Below are positions 26,818-37,900 of a DNA stretch of 64,000 nt, piece after piece. Origin of the DNA: Kitasatospora cineracea (lineage in GTDB: Bacteria > Actinomycetota > Actinomycetes > Streptomycetales > Streptomycetaceae); contig NZ_RJVJ01000001.1 of assembly GCF_003751605.1 (NCBI RefSeq), positions 62,001 through 126,000 on the forward strand, written 5' to 3'. The notes beneath the pieces were generated by a model, which was not told the DNA's origin, did no database searches, and saw nothing but the letters and a program-made list of their open reading frames with translations. The first letter of the stretch is position 1; the number at the start of each line of letters is the position of its first letter. The translations under genes and the position numbers were made by a program.

Positions 26818-27501
26818 CTACTTGGCGGTGGACTTGCGCGCGGTGGTCTTCCGCGTGGCGGTCTTCTTCGCCGGAGCGGTCTTCTTGGCGGTGGCGGTGG
26901 CCTTCTTGGCGGCCGCGGCGGTGGTGGTCTTCTTGGCCGCCGTGGTGGCCTTCTTGGTCGCCGCGGCGCTGGTCTTCTTCGCCACGGCGGTCTTGGCGGT
27001 GGTGGCCTTCTTGACCGCGGTCTTCGCCGGGGCCGCCTTCTTGGCCACCGCGGTCTTGGCGGTGGTGGCCTTCTTGGCGGCGGTCTTCTTGGCGGCGGTG
27101 CCGGCCGCGGCGGCGCGCTTGGTCGCGGCGCGCTTGGCGGCCGGGCTGGCGGCCACGCCGGACTTGCCCGGGGTGAGCGAGCCCTTGGGGGCCTTCTTGA
27201 CCGACGGGCCCTCCTTCGGCAGCTTCTTGCTGCCGGAGACGAGGTCCTTGAAGCCCTGGCCGGGGCGGAACCGCGGGACCGCGGTCTTCTTGACCTTGAC
27301 CCGCTCGCCGGTCTGCGGGTTGCGGGCGAAGCGCGCCGAGCGCTCCACCTTCTCGAAGGTGCCGAAACCGGTGACCGAGACGCGGTCACCCGCCACGACG
27401 GCACGCACCATGGTGTCGAGCACTGCGTCGACGGCCTCTGCGGCAGCCTTGCGACCGCCCAGCTGCTCGGCCACCGCTTCGACAAGCTGAGCCTTGTTCA
27501 C
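26818..27501 (-). CDS. hupS: HU-family DNA-binding protein with H1-like tail (HupS)
   Basis: A 227-residue nucleoid protein. Residues 1-93 are a complete HU domain (MNKAQLVEAVAEQLGG, GFGTFEKVERSARFARNPQT, PRFRPGQGFKDLVSG). The rest is a Lys/Ala/Thr-rich tail resembling histone H1, with repeats such as KKATTAKTAVAKK (twice). This two-domain form is the HupS of streptomycetes, linked to nucleoid compaction in spores. The ATG at 27501 is preceded by AAGGGGAAG. A strong terminator follows. Confidence 0.96.
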   Translation of the reverse strand: MNKAQLVEAVAEQLGGRKAAAEAVDAVLDTMVRAVVAGDRVSVTGFGTFEKVERSARFARNPQTGERVKVKKTAVPRFRPGQGFKDLVSGSKKLPKEGPSVKKAPKGSLTPGKSGVAASPAAKRAATKRAAAAGTAAKKTAAKKATTAKTAVAKKAAPAKTAVKKATTAKTAVAKKTSAAATKKATTAAKKTTTAAAAKKATATAKKTAPAKKTATRKTTARKSTAK

Positions 27502-27634
27502 GTCTTCCCCTTCGGAAACGGGCGCCGGATGATTCCATCCGTTCTTTTCGCACGTTAGGTATGTATCTGCGGACTTTCAATTACCAAACGCGTGAATCAC
27601 CCTAGTGTCGCAATGGATTTGCGCATGGCGGTGC

Positions 27635-27925
27635 TCACCGGGGAGGCATCCGCCCCTCGTCGAGGTCCTGCACAAAGCGACTCAACCGCCGTGCCGCCTC
27701 CGGAAGATCGCGCTTCGCGGTCTCGGTGACGATCAGCAGTTGTCGGGTGAGAGCGGTCTTTGCGTCCGTCGACACGTTCAGCGCGTGAACGCGGGCGTGG
27801 GCTTGCTTCAACCGCTCGGCCACCAGTGCGTAGAGCAGGGTGACTTCCGAGTCGGCAGCACCGTCCTGACCGTCCCCTGACGCGGGTTCGCCGTCCTGGT
27901 ACGGGGGTTCGGGACTGTGGTGCAT
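27635..27925 (-). CDS. Small conserved hypothetical protein
   Basis: A 96-residue protein, MHHSPEPPYQDGEPASGDG, with an acidic disordered start followed by a helical part (LLYALVAERLKQAHARVHAL to ARRLSRFVQDL) likely to form a coiled coil or helical bundle. No function known. Start ATG at 27925 was chosen as the first in frame with good codon use. It stands between hupS and leuD in the same direction; its neighbourhood is conserved in streptomycetes as I remember it. Confidence 0.7.
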   Translation of the reverse strand: MHHSPEPPYQDGEPASGDGQDGAADSEVTLLYALVAERLKQAHARVHALNVSTDAKTALTRQLLIVTETAKRDLPEAARRLSRFVQDLDEGRMPPR

Positions 27926-28003
27926 GCAACGATTGTGCCATCTGTGCGGAGTTGCGCTACACCAGGGTCTATTCCCGGCTGACGAACTCCCCTGCGAACA
28001 ACG

Positions 28004-28032
28004 AAGACCCGCCCCGGAGGGGGGCGGGTCTT
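28004..28032 (-). terminator. Terminator of leuCD
   Basis: Arms AAGACCCGCCCC (28004-28015) and GGGGCGGGTCTT (28021-28032); on the minus strand the stem is followed by CGTTGTTCG. It lies 27 bases after the leuD stop. Confidence 0.75.
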
Positions 28033-28059
28033 GTTGTCGGTCCGTCAGAAAGCGGTGCC

Positions 28060-28656
28060 TCAGGCGACCGGCTGGGTGCGCGGCTTGAAGGACGGGCGCT
28101 TCGCCTCGAACGCGGCGACATCGGCTTCGTTCTGCAGGGTGATGCTGATGTCGTCCAGGCCGTTCAGCAGCCGCCAGCGCACGTTGTCGTCCAGCTCGAA
28201 CGGGGCGGTGACGCCCTCGGCCCGGACCTCGCGGGCCTCCAGGTCGACGGTGATCTCGGCGGTCGGGTCGGCCTCGGTCAACTCCCAGAGCCGCTCCACC
28301 GTCTCCTGCGGCAGGACCACCGTGAGCAGGCCGTTCTTCAGCGAGTTGCCGCGGAAGATGTCGGCGAACCGGGAGGAGACGACCGCCTGGAAGCCGTAGT
28401 TCTGCAGCGCCCAGACGGCGTGCTCGCGGGACGAGCCGGTGCCGAACTCGGGGCCGGCCACCAGGACGGACGCGCCCTGGCGCTCGGGCAGGTTCAGGAC
28501 GAAGGACTCGTCCTTGCGCCAGGCCTCGAACAGGCCGTCCTCGAAGCCGGAGCGGGTGACCTTCTTCAGCCAGTGCGCCGGGATGATCTGGTCGGTGTCC
28601 ACGTTGGAGCGGCGCAGCGGGACGGCGCGGCCGGTGTGGGTGGTGAACTTCTCCAT
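28060..28656 (-). CDS. leuD: 3-isopropylmalate dehydratase small subunit
   Basis: A 198-residue subunit of isopropylmalate isomerase (leucine synthesis; also serves citramalate in isoleucine synthesis). Contains [20 protein letters not shown] near the start and the substrate-loop [17 protein letters not shown]. It lies three bases after leuC on the same strand, so they are surely co-transcribed. ATG at 28656. Partner of LeuC at 28660-30081. Confidence 0.97.
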   Translation of the reverse strand: MEKFTTHTGRAVPLRRSNVDTDQIIPAHWLKKVTRSGFEDGLFEAWRKDESFVLNLPERQGASVLVAGPEFGTGSSREHAVWALQNYGFQAVVSSRFADIFRGNSLKNGLLTVVLPQETVERLWELTEADPTAEITVDLEAREVRAEGVTAPFELDDNVRWRLLNGLDDISITLQNEADVAAFEAKRPSFKPRTQPVA

Positions 28657-28659
28657 GGC

Positions 28660-30081
<1,422 letters not shown>

Positions 30082-30282
30082 CGGATTCCCTCCAGCCGGC
30101 CGCTCTGCCGGCCTTCTCTTGATCGTCGAGGTCTTGTCCCGTGCTGCCCTGTGAGGCCCGCTTGAGTCGCGCCCTGCACGCCGGACCGTCCAGGATGCGG
30201 ACACCCTGGTGGGGTGCCGTCCTGGGTGTCTCCCGGGCTGCTGACTCCAAGAGTGGCGCTTTTCTCGGAAGATTGAACTTGC

Positions 30283-30307
30283 GTCTCGCTGATTGAGACT
30301 GCAGTAT
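30283..30307. promoter_or_regulatory. ndgR-leuC control region: inverted repeat and -10 box
   Basis: GTCTC at 30283-30287 and GAGAC at 30295-30299 form an inverted repeat with a seven-base centre. CAGTAT at 30302-30307 fits a -10 box ending six bases before the ndgR ATG at 30314, so that transcript may be leaderless. NdgR of S. coelicolor binds upstream of leuCD; this repeat is a candidate site by position only. Confidence 0.45.
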
Positions 30308-30313
30308 CGAGAC

Positions 30314-31027
30314 ATGGACAACACTAGCGGCGTCGGCGTTCTCGACAAGGCCGCTCTGGTGCTCAGCGCACTGGAGTCGGGCCCCGCCACGTTGGCGGGG
30401 CTGGTCGCCGCCACCGGTCTGGCACGGCCCACGGCCCACCGACTCGCCGTCGCACTCGAGCACCACCGCCTGGTCACCCGAGACATGCAGGGCCGTTTCA
30501 TCCTCGGCCCCCGCCTCTCCGAGCTCTCCGCCGCCGCCGGCGAGGACCGCCTGCTGGCCGCCGCCGGACCGGTCCTCACCCACCTGCGCGACGTGACGGG
30601 CGAGAGCGCCCAGCTCTACCGCCGCCAGGGCGAGATGCGGATCTGCGTGGCCGCCGCCGAACGCCTGTCGGGTCTGCGCGACACCGTGCCGGTCGGCTCC
30701 ACCCTCCCGATGAAGGCCGGCTCCGCCGCCCAGGTCCTGCTCGCCTGGGAGGAGCCCGAGCGCCTGCACCGCGGCCTCCAGGGCGCCCGCTTCACCGCCA
30801 CCGCGCTCAGCGGCGTCCGCCGCCGCGGCTGGGCCCAGTCCATCGGCGAGCGCGAGCCCGGCGTCGCCTCCGTCTCGGCCCCCGTCCGCGGCCCCTCCAA
30901 CCGGGTCGTCGCCGCCGTCTCCGTCTCCGGCCCCATCGAGCGCCTCACCCGCCACCCCGGCCGGATGCACGCCCAGGCCATCATCGAAGCCGCCAACCGC
31001 CTCACCGAGGCCCTCCGCCGCAACTGA
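30314..31027 (+). CDS. ndgR: IclR-family regulator NdgR
   Basis: A 237-residue regulator. [20 protein letters not shown] leads into an IclR winged helix-turn-helix ([19 protein letters not shown]) and a C-terminal effector domain. NdgR/AreB is known to control leucine genes and antibiotic production in streptomycetes. The ATG at 30314 matches the known N-terminus; a longer frame of seven codons is ignored. It faces leuC and ends at a strong hairpin. Confidence 0.95.
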   Translation: MDNTSGVGVLDKAALVLSALESGPATLAGLVAATGLARPTAHRLAVALEHHRLVTRDMQGRFILGPRLSELSAAAGEDRLLAAAGPVLTHLRDVTGESAQLYRRQGEMRICVAAAERLSGLRDTVPVGSTLPMKAGSAAQVLLAWEEPERLHRGLQGARFTATALSGVRRRGWAQSIGEREPGVASVSAPVRGPSNRVVAAVSVSGPIERLTRHPGRMHAQAIIEAANRLTEALRRN

Positions 31028-31044
31028 CCACCCGCGCGCGGACA

Positions 31045-31085
31045 CGACGATGCCCTCCCGGCCGGCGGCCGGGAGGGCATCGTCG
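31045..31085. terminator. Perfect 19-bp hairpin after ndgR
   Basis: Arms at 31045-31063 (CGACGATGCCCTCCCGGCC) and 31067-31085 pair perfectly around GGC. The hairpin begins 17 bases after the ndgR stop. Confidence 0.75.
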
Positions 31086-31125
31086 CGCTGGAGGGCCCGG
31101 GCGGGACGGCAGGGGCCGGGCATGC

Positions 31126-31151
31126 AAAAGAGCTCCGGTTTCCCGGAGCTC
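31126..31151 (-). terminator. Terminator of the tRNA cluster
   Basis: On the minus strand GAGCTCCGG, GAAA loop, CCGGAGCTC, then TTTTGC. It lies 18 bases beyond the last tRNA gene. Confidence 0.8.
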
Positions 31152-31168
31152 GTTCGTGGAGCTTTTCT

Positions 31169-31243
31169 TGGCTGGGGTACCAGGACTCGAACCTAGACTA
31201 AATGAACCAGAATCACTCGTGCTGCCAATTACACCATACCCCA
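31169..31243 (-). tRNA. tRNA-Gln (CTG), CCA encoded
   Basis: Acceptor 5' TGGGGTA pairs with TACCCCA, followed by G and an encoded CCA. The D loop reads AATTGGCAGC, the anticodon loop TTCTGGT gives CTG, and the T loop GTTCGAGTC is standard. The anticodon stem (AGTGA with TCATT) has one G-U pair, unlike the perfect stem of the second tRNA-Gln at 31536-31607. Confidence 0.95.
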
Positions 31244-31247
31244 TGAG

Positions 31248-31320
31248 TACCCCCGACCGGATTCGAACCGGCGCTACCGCCTTGAGAGGGCGGCGTGCTA
31301 GGCCACTACACAACGGGGGC
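31248..31320 (-). tRNA. tRNA-Glu (CTC), copy 3 of 3
   Basis: Acceptor GCCCCCG with CGGGGGT (a G-U end pair) and discriminator A; anticodon stem CCGCC, loop CTCTCAA with anticodon CTC, stem GGCGG; T arm CCGGTTCGAATCCGG. CCA is not encoded. Identical to the other two Glu copies. Confidence 0.95.
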
Positions 31321-31333
31321 CTGAATGAGCGAG

Positions 31334-31406
31334 TACCCCCGACCGGATTCGAACCGGCGCTACCGCCTTGAGAGGGCGGCGTGCTAGGCCACTACACAAC
31401 GGGGGC
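31334..31406 (-). tRNA. tRNA-Glu (CTC), copy 2 of 3
   Basis: Same 73-base sequence as the neighbouring copies, with only 13 bases between it and the copy at 31248-31320. The short spacers indicate one primary transcript processed at each tRNA. Confidence 0.95.
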
Positions 31407-31441
31407 GGGACTCATTCGTTTTGCAATTGTCAAGAATTGCG

Positions 31442-31514
31442 TACCCCCGACCGGATTCGAACCGGCGCTACCGCCTTGAGAGGGCGGCGTGCTAGGCCAC
31501 TACACAACGGGGGC
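31442..31514 (-). tRNA. tRNA-Glu (CTC), copy 1 of 3
   Basis: Identical to the other copies over all 73 bases. A 35-base AT-richer spacer (31407-31441) separates it from copy 2. It supplies glutamyl-tRNA to translation and, as in most bacteria, to tetrapyrrole synthesis; the charging enzyme gltX is coded 300 bases away. Confidence 0.95.
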
Positions 31515-31535
31515 TTACTGCAGTGATGTGCTGCG

Positions 31536-31607
31536 CTGGGGTACCAGGACTCGAACCTAGACTAACTGAACCAGAATCAGTCGTGCTGCCAATTACACCA
31601 TACCCCA
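31536..31607 (-). tRNA. tRNA-Gln (CTG), CCA not encoded
   Basis: TGGGGTA acceptor, anticodon stem ACTGA with TCAGT, loop TTCTGGT (anticodon CTG), T loop GTTCGAGTC, discriminator G followed by CGC rather than CCA. It is the first gene of the five-tRNA transcript. Confidence 0.95.
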
Positions 31608-31729
31608 CCAGAGTTCAACCCCTCTGCGGGGTCTTCCTCGGTGTCTTGCGCCTCCCTGCCCGGGCGGCGCAGAAAGAACATTACCCGACGCCCCGCCCCG
31701 CTCCAAAATCGATAACCGCAGGCAGCGCG

Positions 31730-31776
31730 CCGGACACCTGCGGGCCAGGTCAGCGACACGGTCCGCAGGTGTCCGG
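31730..31776 (-). terminator. Hairpin downstream of gltX
   Basis: Arms CCGGACACCTGCGG (31730-31743) and CCGCAGGTGTCCGG (31763-31776) pair perfectly over 14 bp; the second arm is followed by a partial direct repeat, CAGGTGTCCGG. It lies between gltX and the tRNA cluster. Confidence 0.65.
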
Positions 31777-31805
31777 CAGGTGTCCGGCGGGGCGCCGGAA
31801 CCGGC

Positions 31806-33329
31806 TCAGGAGGCCGGCAGGAGCTCCAGGGCGGAGAGCAGGCGGCGCAGCGTCTCCTCGCGGCCGAGCAGTTCCATCGACTCGAACAGCGGCGGGGAGA
31901 CCCGGCGTCCGGTGACCGCGACCCGCAGCGGGGTGAAGGCGAACTTCGGCTTGATGCCGAGGCCGTCGACCAGGGCCTCGCGCAGCACGGCCTGGATCGG
32001 CTCGGGGGTGAAGTCCCGCAGTTCGGTGAGCGCCTTGACGGCGGCCTCGAGGACCGGGCGGGCGTCGGCGGTGAGGACCTTGGCGGCGTCCTCGGGGTCG
32101 ACGGCGAAGTCCGCGGGGGCGACGAAGAGGAAGCCGGCCATGGTGACGATCTCGGAGAGGACCACCATCCGCTCCTGGGTGAGCGGGGCGACCGCGGCGA
32201 GCAGGGCGAGCTGCTCGGCGGTGGGCTCGGCGGGGAGCAGGTCGGCGGCCTGGAGGTAGGGGACCAGGCGCTCGACGAACTCCTCGGGGGCGAGGCGGCG
32301 CACGTGCTCGGCGTTGATGTGCTCGGCCTTCTTGAGGTCGAAGCGGGCCGGGTTGCCGTTGACGTCGTCGATGTCGAAGGCGGCGACCATCTCGTCGATG
32401 TCGAAGATGTCGCGGTCCTCGGCGAGCGACCAGCCCAGCAGGGCCAGGTAGTTGAGCAGGCCCTCGGGGAGGAAGCCGCGCTCGCGGTAGAGGTTGAGCG
32501 AGGCCTGCGGGTCGCGCTTGGAGAGCTTCTTGTTGCCCTCGCCCATCACGTACGGCAGGTGGCCGAACCGCGGGGTGGTGCCGTTGCCGACGCCGATCTC
32601 CGCCAGGGCCGCGTAGAGGGCGATCTGACGGGGCGTCGAGGAGAGCAGGTCCTCGCCGCGCAGGACGTGGGTGATCTCCATCAGGGCGTCGTCGACCGGG
32701 TTGACCAGGGTGTACAGCGGGGCGCCGTTGGCCCGGACGATGCCGTAGTCGGGGACGTCCTTCGGGTCGAAGGAGATCGGGCCGCGGACCAGGTCGTCGA
32801 AGGCGAGCGCGGTGTCGGGCATCCGGAAGCGGAGGATCGGCTGCCGGCCCTCCTGCTCGTAGACGGCGACCTGGTCGGCCGTCAGGTCGCGGCAGTGGCC
32901 GTCGTAGCCGGAGGGCCTGCCGGCCGCGCGGGCGGCCTCGCGGCGGGCGTCGAGCTCCTCGGTGGTGCAGTAGCAGGGGTAGGCGTGGCCGGCCGCGCGC
33001 AGGCGCTCGGCGACGTCGGCGTAGGTGTCCATCCGCTGCGACTGGCGGTAGGGGGCGTGCGGGCCGCCGACCTCGGGGCCCTCGTCCCAGTCGAAGCCGA
33101 GCCAGCGCATGGCGCCGAGCAGCTGCTGGTACGACTCCTCGGAGTCCCGGGCCGCGTCGGTGTCCTCGATGCGGAAGACCAGGGTGCCGCCGTTGTGCCG
33201 GGCGTAGGCCCAGTTGAACAGGGCGGTGCGGACCAGGCCGACGTGCGGGTTGCCGGTCGGGGAGGGGCAGAAGCGGACCCGGACGGCCGGGCCCGCGACG
33301 GAGTCGCTCTTGTTCACTGCGTCAGCCAC
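31806..33329 (-). CDS. gltX: Glutamyl-tRNA synthetase
   Basis: A 507-residue class I aminoacyl-tRNA synthetase. HIGH-type motif in [19 protein letters not shown], zinc-type Cys segment [10 protein letters not shown], and the KMSKS-type motif KKLSKRDPQ. In streptomycetes without GlnRS this enzyme also charges tRNA-Gln with glutamate, later amidated by GatCAB; both kinds of tRNA lie just downstream. GTG start at 33329 overlaps the end of the FAH-family gene by eight bases. Confidence 0.96.
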   Translation of the reverse strand: MADAVNKSDSVAGPAVRVRFCPSPTGNPHVGLVRTALFNWAYARHNGGTLVFRIEDTDAARDSEESYQQLLGAMRWLGFDWDEGPEVGGPHAPYRQSQRMDTYADVAERLRAAGHAYPCYCTTEELDARREAARAAGRPSGYDGHCRDLTADQVAVYEQEGRQPILRFRMPDTALAFDDLVRGPISFDPKDVPDYGIVRANGAPLYTLVNPVDDALMEITHVLRGEDLLSSTPRQIALYAALAEIGVGNGTTPRFGHLPYVMGEGNKKLSKRDPQASLNLYRERGFLPEGLLNYLALLGWSLAEDRDIFDIDEMVAAFDIDDVNGNPARFDLKKAEHINAEHVRRLAPEEFVERLVPYLQAADLLPAEPTAEQLALLAAVAPLTQERMVVLSEIVTMAGFLFVAPADFAVDPEDAAKVLTADARPVLEAAVKALTELRDFTPEPIQAVLREALVDGLGIKPKFAFTPLRVAVTGRRVSPPLFESMELLGREETLRRLLSALELLPAS

Positions 33330-34122
33330 GCTTGATCACCTTGTTGGAGAGGGTGCCGATGCCTTCGACGGAGACGGCGACCTCGTCGCCGATGTTCAGG
33401 GGGCCGACACCCGCGGGGGTACCGGTGAGGATGACGTCGCCGGGGAGCAGGGTCATCGCCTCGGAGACGTGCGCGATCAGCTCGGCGACCGAGCGGACCA
33501 TCTGCGAGGTGCGGCCGGCCTGGCGGAGCTCGCCGTTGACGGTGCAGGTGACGGCCAGGTCGGCGGGGTCGAGGTCGGTCTCGATCCACGGGCCGAGCGG
33601 GCAGGAGGTGTCGAAGCCCTTGGCGCGGGCCCACTGGCCCTCGCGCTGCTGCACGTCGCGGGCGGTGACGTCGTTGGCGCAGGTGTAGCCGAAAACCACC
33701 TCGGGGACGCGCTCCAGCGGCACCTCGCGGCACATCCGGCCGATCACCACGGCGAGTTCGGCCTCGTACTGCACGTCCGAGGAGAACGGCGGATAGGCGA
33801 TGGACTCGGTGGGGCCGATGACGGCGGTGGAGGGCTTGAAGAACGTCAGCGGCACGGCCGGGACCTCGTTGCCCAGCTCGGCGGCGTGCGCGGCGTAGTT
33901 GCGGCCGACCGCGACGATCTTGCTGGGGAGCATCGGGGCCAGCAGCCGGACGTCCTGCAGGCGGTGGGTCTCGCCGGTCGGCTGCGGCGTCCCGAAGGGG
34001 TGACCGGCCAGGGTGTGCACCACCAGCGAGTCGGGTTGCGCGGCGTCCCCCTCGATGATTCCGAAGGAGACCGAGCCCGCCGCGGGGCTCCCTTCGCGGA
34101 CGGAGAACCTGGCGATACGCAC
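33322..34122 (-). CDS. Fumarylacetoacetate hydrolase-family protein
   Basis: A 266-residue FAH-fold enzyme. Metal-binding and catalytic signatures: [53 protein letters not shown] and [11 protein letters not shown]. Such proteins act as oxaloacetate decarboxylases, acylpyruvases or hydratases of 2-oxo acids; the exact substrate is not readable. It overlaps gltX by eight bases, so the two form an operon, an arrangement conserved in actinomycetes. Confidence 0.9.
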   Translation of the reverse strand: MRIARFSVREGSPAAGSVSFGIIEGDAAQPDSLVVHTLAGHPFGTPQPTGETHRLQDVRLLAPMLPSKIVAVGRNYAAHAAELGNEVPAVPLTFFKPSTAVIGPTESIAYPPFSSDVQYEAELAVVIGRMCREVPLERVPEVVFGYTCANDVTARDVQQREGQWARAKGFDTSCPLGPWIETDLDPADLAVTCTVNGELRQAGRTSQMVRSVAELIAHVSEAMTLLPGDVILTGTPAGVGPLNIGDEVAVSVEGIGTLSNKVIKRG

Positions 34123-34257
34123 AGCCCTGCAACCTCTCGGTTCGTCGGCCGCCCGGACGCTCCCGGACGGTGACCGGGCCCGCAGTACCGGGCCCGGCTC
34201 GTGGGACCAAGGTTATCGGCGCGACGGCCGCTCCTGCGGCAGGGCCGCAGCGGGAGG

Positions 34258-34449
34258 TCAGCGGACGGTGCGGCGCGGGTTGGCCGTGCTGGCCGGGAGC
34301 TGGGCGGTGTACGTCCGGGCGGTGCGGGGGGCGGCGAAGCCGGGGAGCTCGGAGAAGTCCGCGACGGAGGCCAGGGTGGTGCGGCGCGGGTTGGCCGTGG
34401 AGCCGGCGCTCGGGGTGGTTCCGGTGGCCTGCTCGGTCGTCTCGGACAT
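34258..34449 (-). CDS. Small protein with an internal TANPRRT repeat, function unknown
   Basis: A 63-residue protein with almost perfect streptomycete codon bias (only one codon, GGA, does not end in C or G). It starts MSETTEQATGTTPSAG and contains STANPRRT twice, at about residues 17-24 and at the very C-terminus, encoded by an exact 20-base direct repeat. The middle reads LASVADFSELPGFAAPRTA. No signal peptide, membrane helix or known domain. A GTG four codons upstream is an alternative start. It reads toward the FAH gene 135 bases away and is divergent from the conservon. Confidence 0.65.
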   Translation of the reverse strand: MSETTEQATGTTPSAGSTANPRRTTLASVADFSELPGFAAPRTARTYTAQLPASTANPRRTVR

Positions 34450-34577
34450 TTGCGTCAGCACCCTTGTTTCGCTCGAACGGACTTTTGCGCGGGCCCGCCG
34501 CTGGGCAGGCTCCGATCAACCCTGCCAGGTTAGGGAGCCCATTCCACAGCGGCCGTGACCAAAGCTACACATCGGGC

Positions 34578-34593
34578 TGTGAGTTTGCTCACA
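34578..34593. promoter_or_regulatory. CRP-type palindrome TGTGA-N6-TCACA
   Basis: TGTGAGTTTGCTCACA is a perfect palindrome and a full match to the consensus bound by CRP/FNR-family proteins (TGTGA, six bases, TCACA), which streptomycetes and mycobacteria also possess. It lies about 320 bases before cvnA1 and 129 before the small divergent gene. Confidence 0.55.
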
Positions 34594-34622
34594 ATTCCGG
34601 TCGCAAAGGGGGCGGAGGTGAT

Positions 34623-34645
34623 GATTCCGGACCAATGCCGGAATC
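34623..34645. promoter_or_regulatory. GATTCCGG palindrome
   Basis: GATTCCGG (34623-34630), seven bases, CCGGAATC (34638-34645). A further TTCCGG is at 34595. Operator-like; binding protein unknown. Confidence 0.4.
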
Positions 34646-34914
34646 CACCATTAGGGATATCCCGGACATTCGACGCACAAATCGATCTTCACCATCGTTG
34701 ACCCGCTCGCGTCAAGTGTCCGAAAAGGACCGTATTCCACGGCCGTTGCACCACAGAACGTGAGACGCCGCGCGCGGAGGGTGGCCCAGGACACCGTGTC
34801 GTAACGGCCCTTGTTGGACTTCCCCCGCTGTGCTGGAATGCCACGGAAAAACTCGACACCGCCCTATCTCCGCACCGGCGGGGAAGGGCGCCCGGTCCAG
34901 AGGTTGCGACGCCA

Positions 34915-37900
34915 GTGCAGGGACGTTTCAAGAGGGGCAGCGGCGCCGCGGGTGACCCGGAGGCGCGGGAGCCCGTGGCCGGCCCCCACCAGGCGGCACC
35001 GGCGACGACCGGCCAAGGCGAGCGGCCCTTCGGCGCTCCCGCCGAAGCCGCCGCCGACAGCGGTGCGCCGGGCGCGAACAGCGCGCCACAGGAACAGGGC
35101 GGCGACACGCCGGCCGACAAGAAGAGCCGCCGTGCGCGACTGCGCGGCACGCTGAACCGCCGCCGGGCCACCGGTCTGAGCCGCTTCGCCATGCGCAACT
35201 GGCGCATCCGGACCCGCCTGATCGCGCTGCTCTTCCTCCCCGTGATCGTGGCGCTGGTCTTCGGCGGCCTGCGGGTCCAGGGCTCGATGGAGAACTCCCG
35301 CGAGCTCTCCCAGATGAGCGACCTGGCCGAGCTCGCCCGGACCGCCACCGACCTCGCCGACGCCCTGCAGAACGAGCGCGACATCGCGGCCGGCCCGGTC
35401 TCCCGCGGCGGCGACGCGGACACCGACAAGGACATCCAGCAGGCGTACAGCGAGAGCACCGCGCTGTCGAAGAAGTTCAACGCGGCCGCCGACAAGTTCG
35501 ACAACCTCGACCTGGCCGGCTCCAAGACCCTGCTGCTGCAGGTCCGCAAGGACCTCAACTCGCTCCCCCGGGCCCGCAAGGGCGCCTTCAAGGACGCGAA
35601 CAACATCCAGGCCACGATCACCAACTACAACGTGATCATCAACGACCTGATCGGTGCCGCGCAGGACATCGCCATCACCTCGAACTCCGCCGAGCTGGTG
35701 AAGTCCACCCGCACCCTGTACCAGTTCTCGCTGGCCAAGGAGGCCAGCTCGATGCAGCGCGCGCTGATCTCCGCCGCGCTGGCCCAGAACCCGCCGAACT
35801 TCTCCGCCTCCGACGAGACCTTCGGCGTCCGGCTGCGCGCCGCCGAGGACAACGCGATGGAGAACTTCACCGCGCTGTACGGCGAGGGCCCGGCCCGGGT
35901 GCTGCGCTCCTCGATGAGCTACAACAAGGTGGTCGCCGAGGCCGACCGGTTCTCCCAGGCCGTCCTCAACCCCAACGGCATCAAGCAGACCGACGGCGTC
36001 AGCTACCAGCAGTGGTACGAGGAGTCGACCGCCAAGATCACCGCCGAGCGGACCATCGAGAAGAAGCTCCTCGAGGACCTCAACGGCAAGGCCCAGCAGC
36101 TGCAGTCCGACGCCGACACCCAGTCGGTCATCAACGCCTCGCTGGTCGCCCTGGTGCTCGTCGTCGCCATCGCCGGCGCCGCCCTGGTGGCCCGCTCGAT
36201 GGTGCGCTCGCTGACCCGCCTGCAGACCTCCGCCGAGGACGTCGCCGAGCGCCGCCTGCCGGAGCTGGTCAAGATCCTCTCCGAGAGCGACCCGCACGAC
36301 GTCGACGTCACCGTCGAGCCGGTCGGCGTCGACTCCGCCGACGAGATCGGCCACGTGGCGCACGCCTTCGACATGGTGCACCGCGAGGCGGTCCGACTGG
36401 CCGCCGAGCAGGCGCTGCTGCGAGGCAACATCAACGCGATGTTCACCAACCTCTCGCGCCGCAGCCAGGGCCTGATCCAGCGCCAGCTGTCGCTGATCTC
36501 CGAGCTGGAGAGCCGCGAGGCGGACCCGGACCAGCTGGCCTCGCTGTTCAAGCTCGACCACCTGGCGACCCGCATGCGCCGCAACGGCGAGAACCTCCTC
36601 GTCCTCGCGGGCGAGGACCCGGGCCGCCGCTGGACCCGCCCCGTCCCGCTGGTCGACGTGCTGCGCGCCGCGGCCTCCGAGGTGGAGCAGTACGAGCGCG
36701 TCGAGCTGGCCTCGGTGCCCACCGCCGAGGTGGCCGGCCGGGTCGTCAACGACCTCGTCCACCTGCTCGCCGAGCTGCTGGAGAACGCCACCTCGTTCTC
36801 CTCCCCGCAGACCCGGGTCCGGGTCACCGGCCACGCCCTGCCGGACGGCCGGGTGCTGATCGAGATCCACGACACCGGCATCGGCCTGTCCCCCGACGAC
36901 CTGGCCGACATCAACGAGCGCCTCGCCAACCCGCCGGTCGTGGACGTCTCCGTCTCCCGCCGGATGGGCCTGTTCGTGGTCGGCCGGCTGTCCCTGCGGC
37001 ACGGCATCCGGATCCAGCTCCGCCCGTCCGACTCCGGCGGCACCACCGCGCTGGTCATGCTGCCGGTGGACGTCACCAACTCCGCCGAGCGGCGCGGCAA
37101 CCGGCCCGGGGCCGGCCAGCCGGGCCAGGGCCCCCAGGGCGGCGGCCGGCAGCAGCGCGGCCTGGCGCCGACGCCGCGCCAGCAGGGCCGCCCCGCGGGC
37201 GACCTGCCCGGCGGGCGCACCGCGCTCGGCCAGTCCGCCCCGAACGACCCCGCGGGCCGTCCGCAGCTGGGCCAGGGCCCGGCCGGCGGCAGCCCCGACC
37301 TGTTCTCCCCCGCCACCCCGTCCGGCGGTCCGGGTGCGCCGCGGCGCGCGCCGGGCGGTCCCGGCCCGTCCGGCGGCCAGCCGGGCGACGGCGGGTTCGG
37401 CCCGGGCGGCGCGTTCGGCACCGGCCCGGCCCAGGGCAACCGCTCCGGCGGCCTGCCGACCCGTGCGGTCGGCCAGTCGCTGCGCGAGAACCCGGCGCCG
37501 GGCGGGTCGGGCCCGGCGGCTCCGGCCGGTCCGGGCGCGGGTGCGCCCGCCGGTGGCGGGCTGCCGCCGCGCCGGGTGCCGGGCGCCTCGGGTGCTCCGG
37601 GCCTGCAGGGCGGCCCCGGTCTCCAGGGCGGTCCGGGCGGCGGGCTGCCGCCGCGTCGTCCGCAGCCGGGCCAGGGCGGTCCGCAGGGCCAGCCCGGCCG
37701 GCCGCCGCAGGGCGGTCCGCAGGGCGCCCCGCAGGGGCCGCGCCGTCCGCAGGCGCCGCAGGGCCCGCAGGGCGGTCCGCAGCAGGGCCAGCCGCGTCCG
37801 GGCGGCGAGCCGACCCAGCACGGGCGGCCCGAGCAACTGCAGCGGCGTCCGCTGCCGCAGCAGCCGGCCGCGCCGATCGAGGCCGCGCCGGCCGAGCAGT

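Larger units (their letters stand above)
34450..34914. other. 465-base control region upstream of the first conservon
   Basis: AT-richer than its surroundings and without a gene. It contains the CRP-type palindrome at 34578-34593, the GATTCCGG palindrome at 34623-34645, repeated TCCGGA-like blocks, and the ribosome-binding site AGAGG of cvnA1 near 34900. Both the small divergent gene and the conservon must start here. Confidence 0.6.

Noticed and set aside
31248..31514. The near-identical repeats here as a CRISPR-like array
   Set aside because: Each unit folds as a complete tRNA-Glu; spacing is irregular.
34120..34914. A RiPP biosynthetic cluster around the 63-residue gene
   Set aside because: No modifying enzyme (cyclase, ATP-grasp, radical SAM or LanC-type) is coded nearby; the repeated block alone is not enough.
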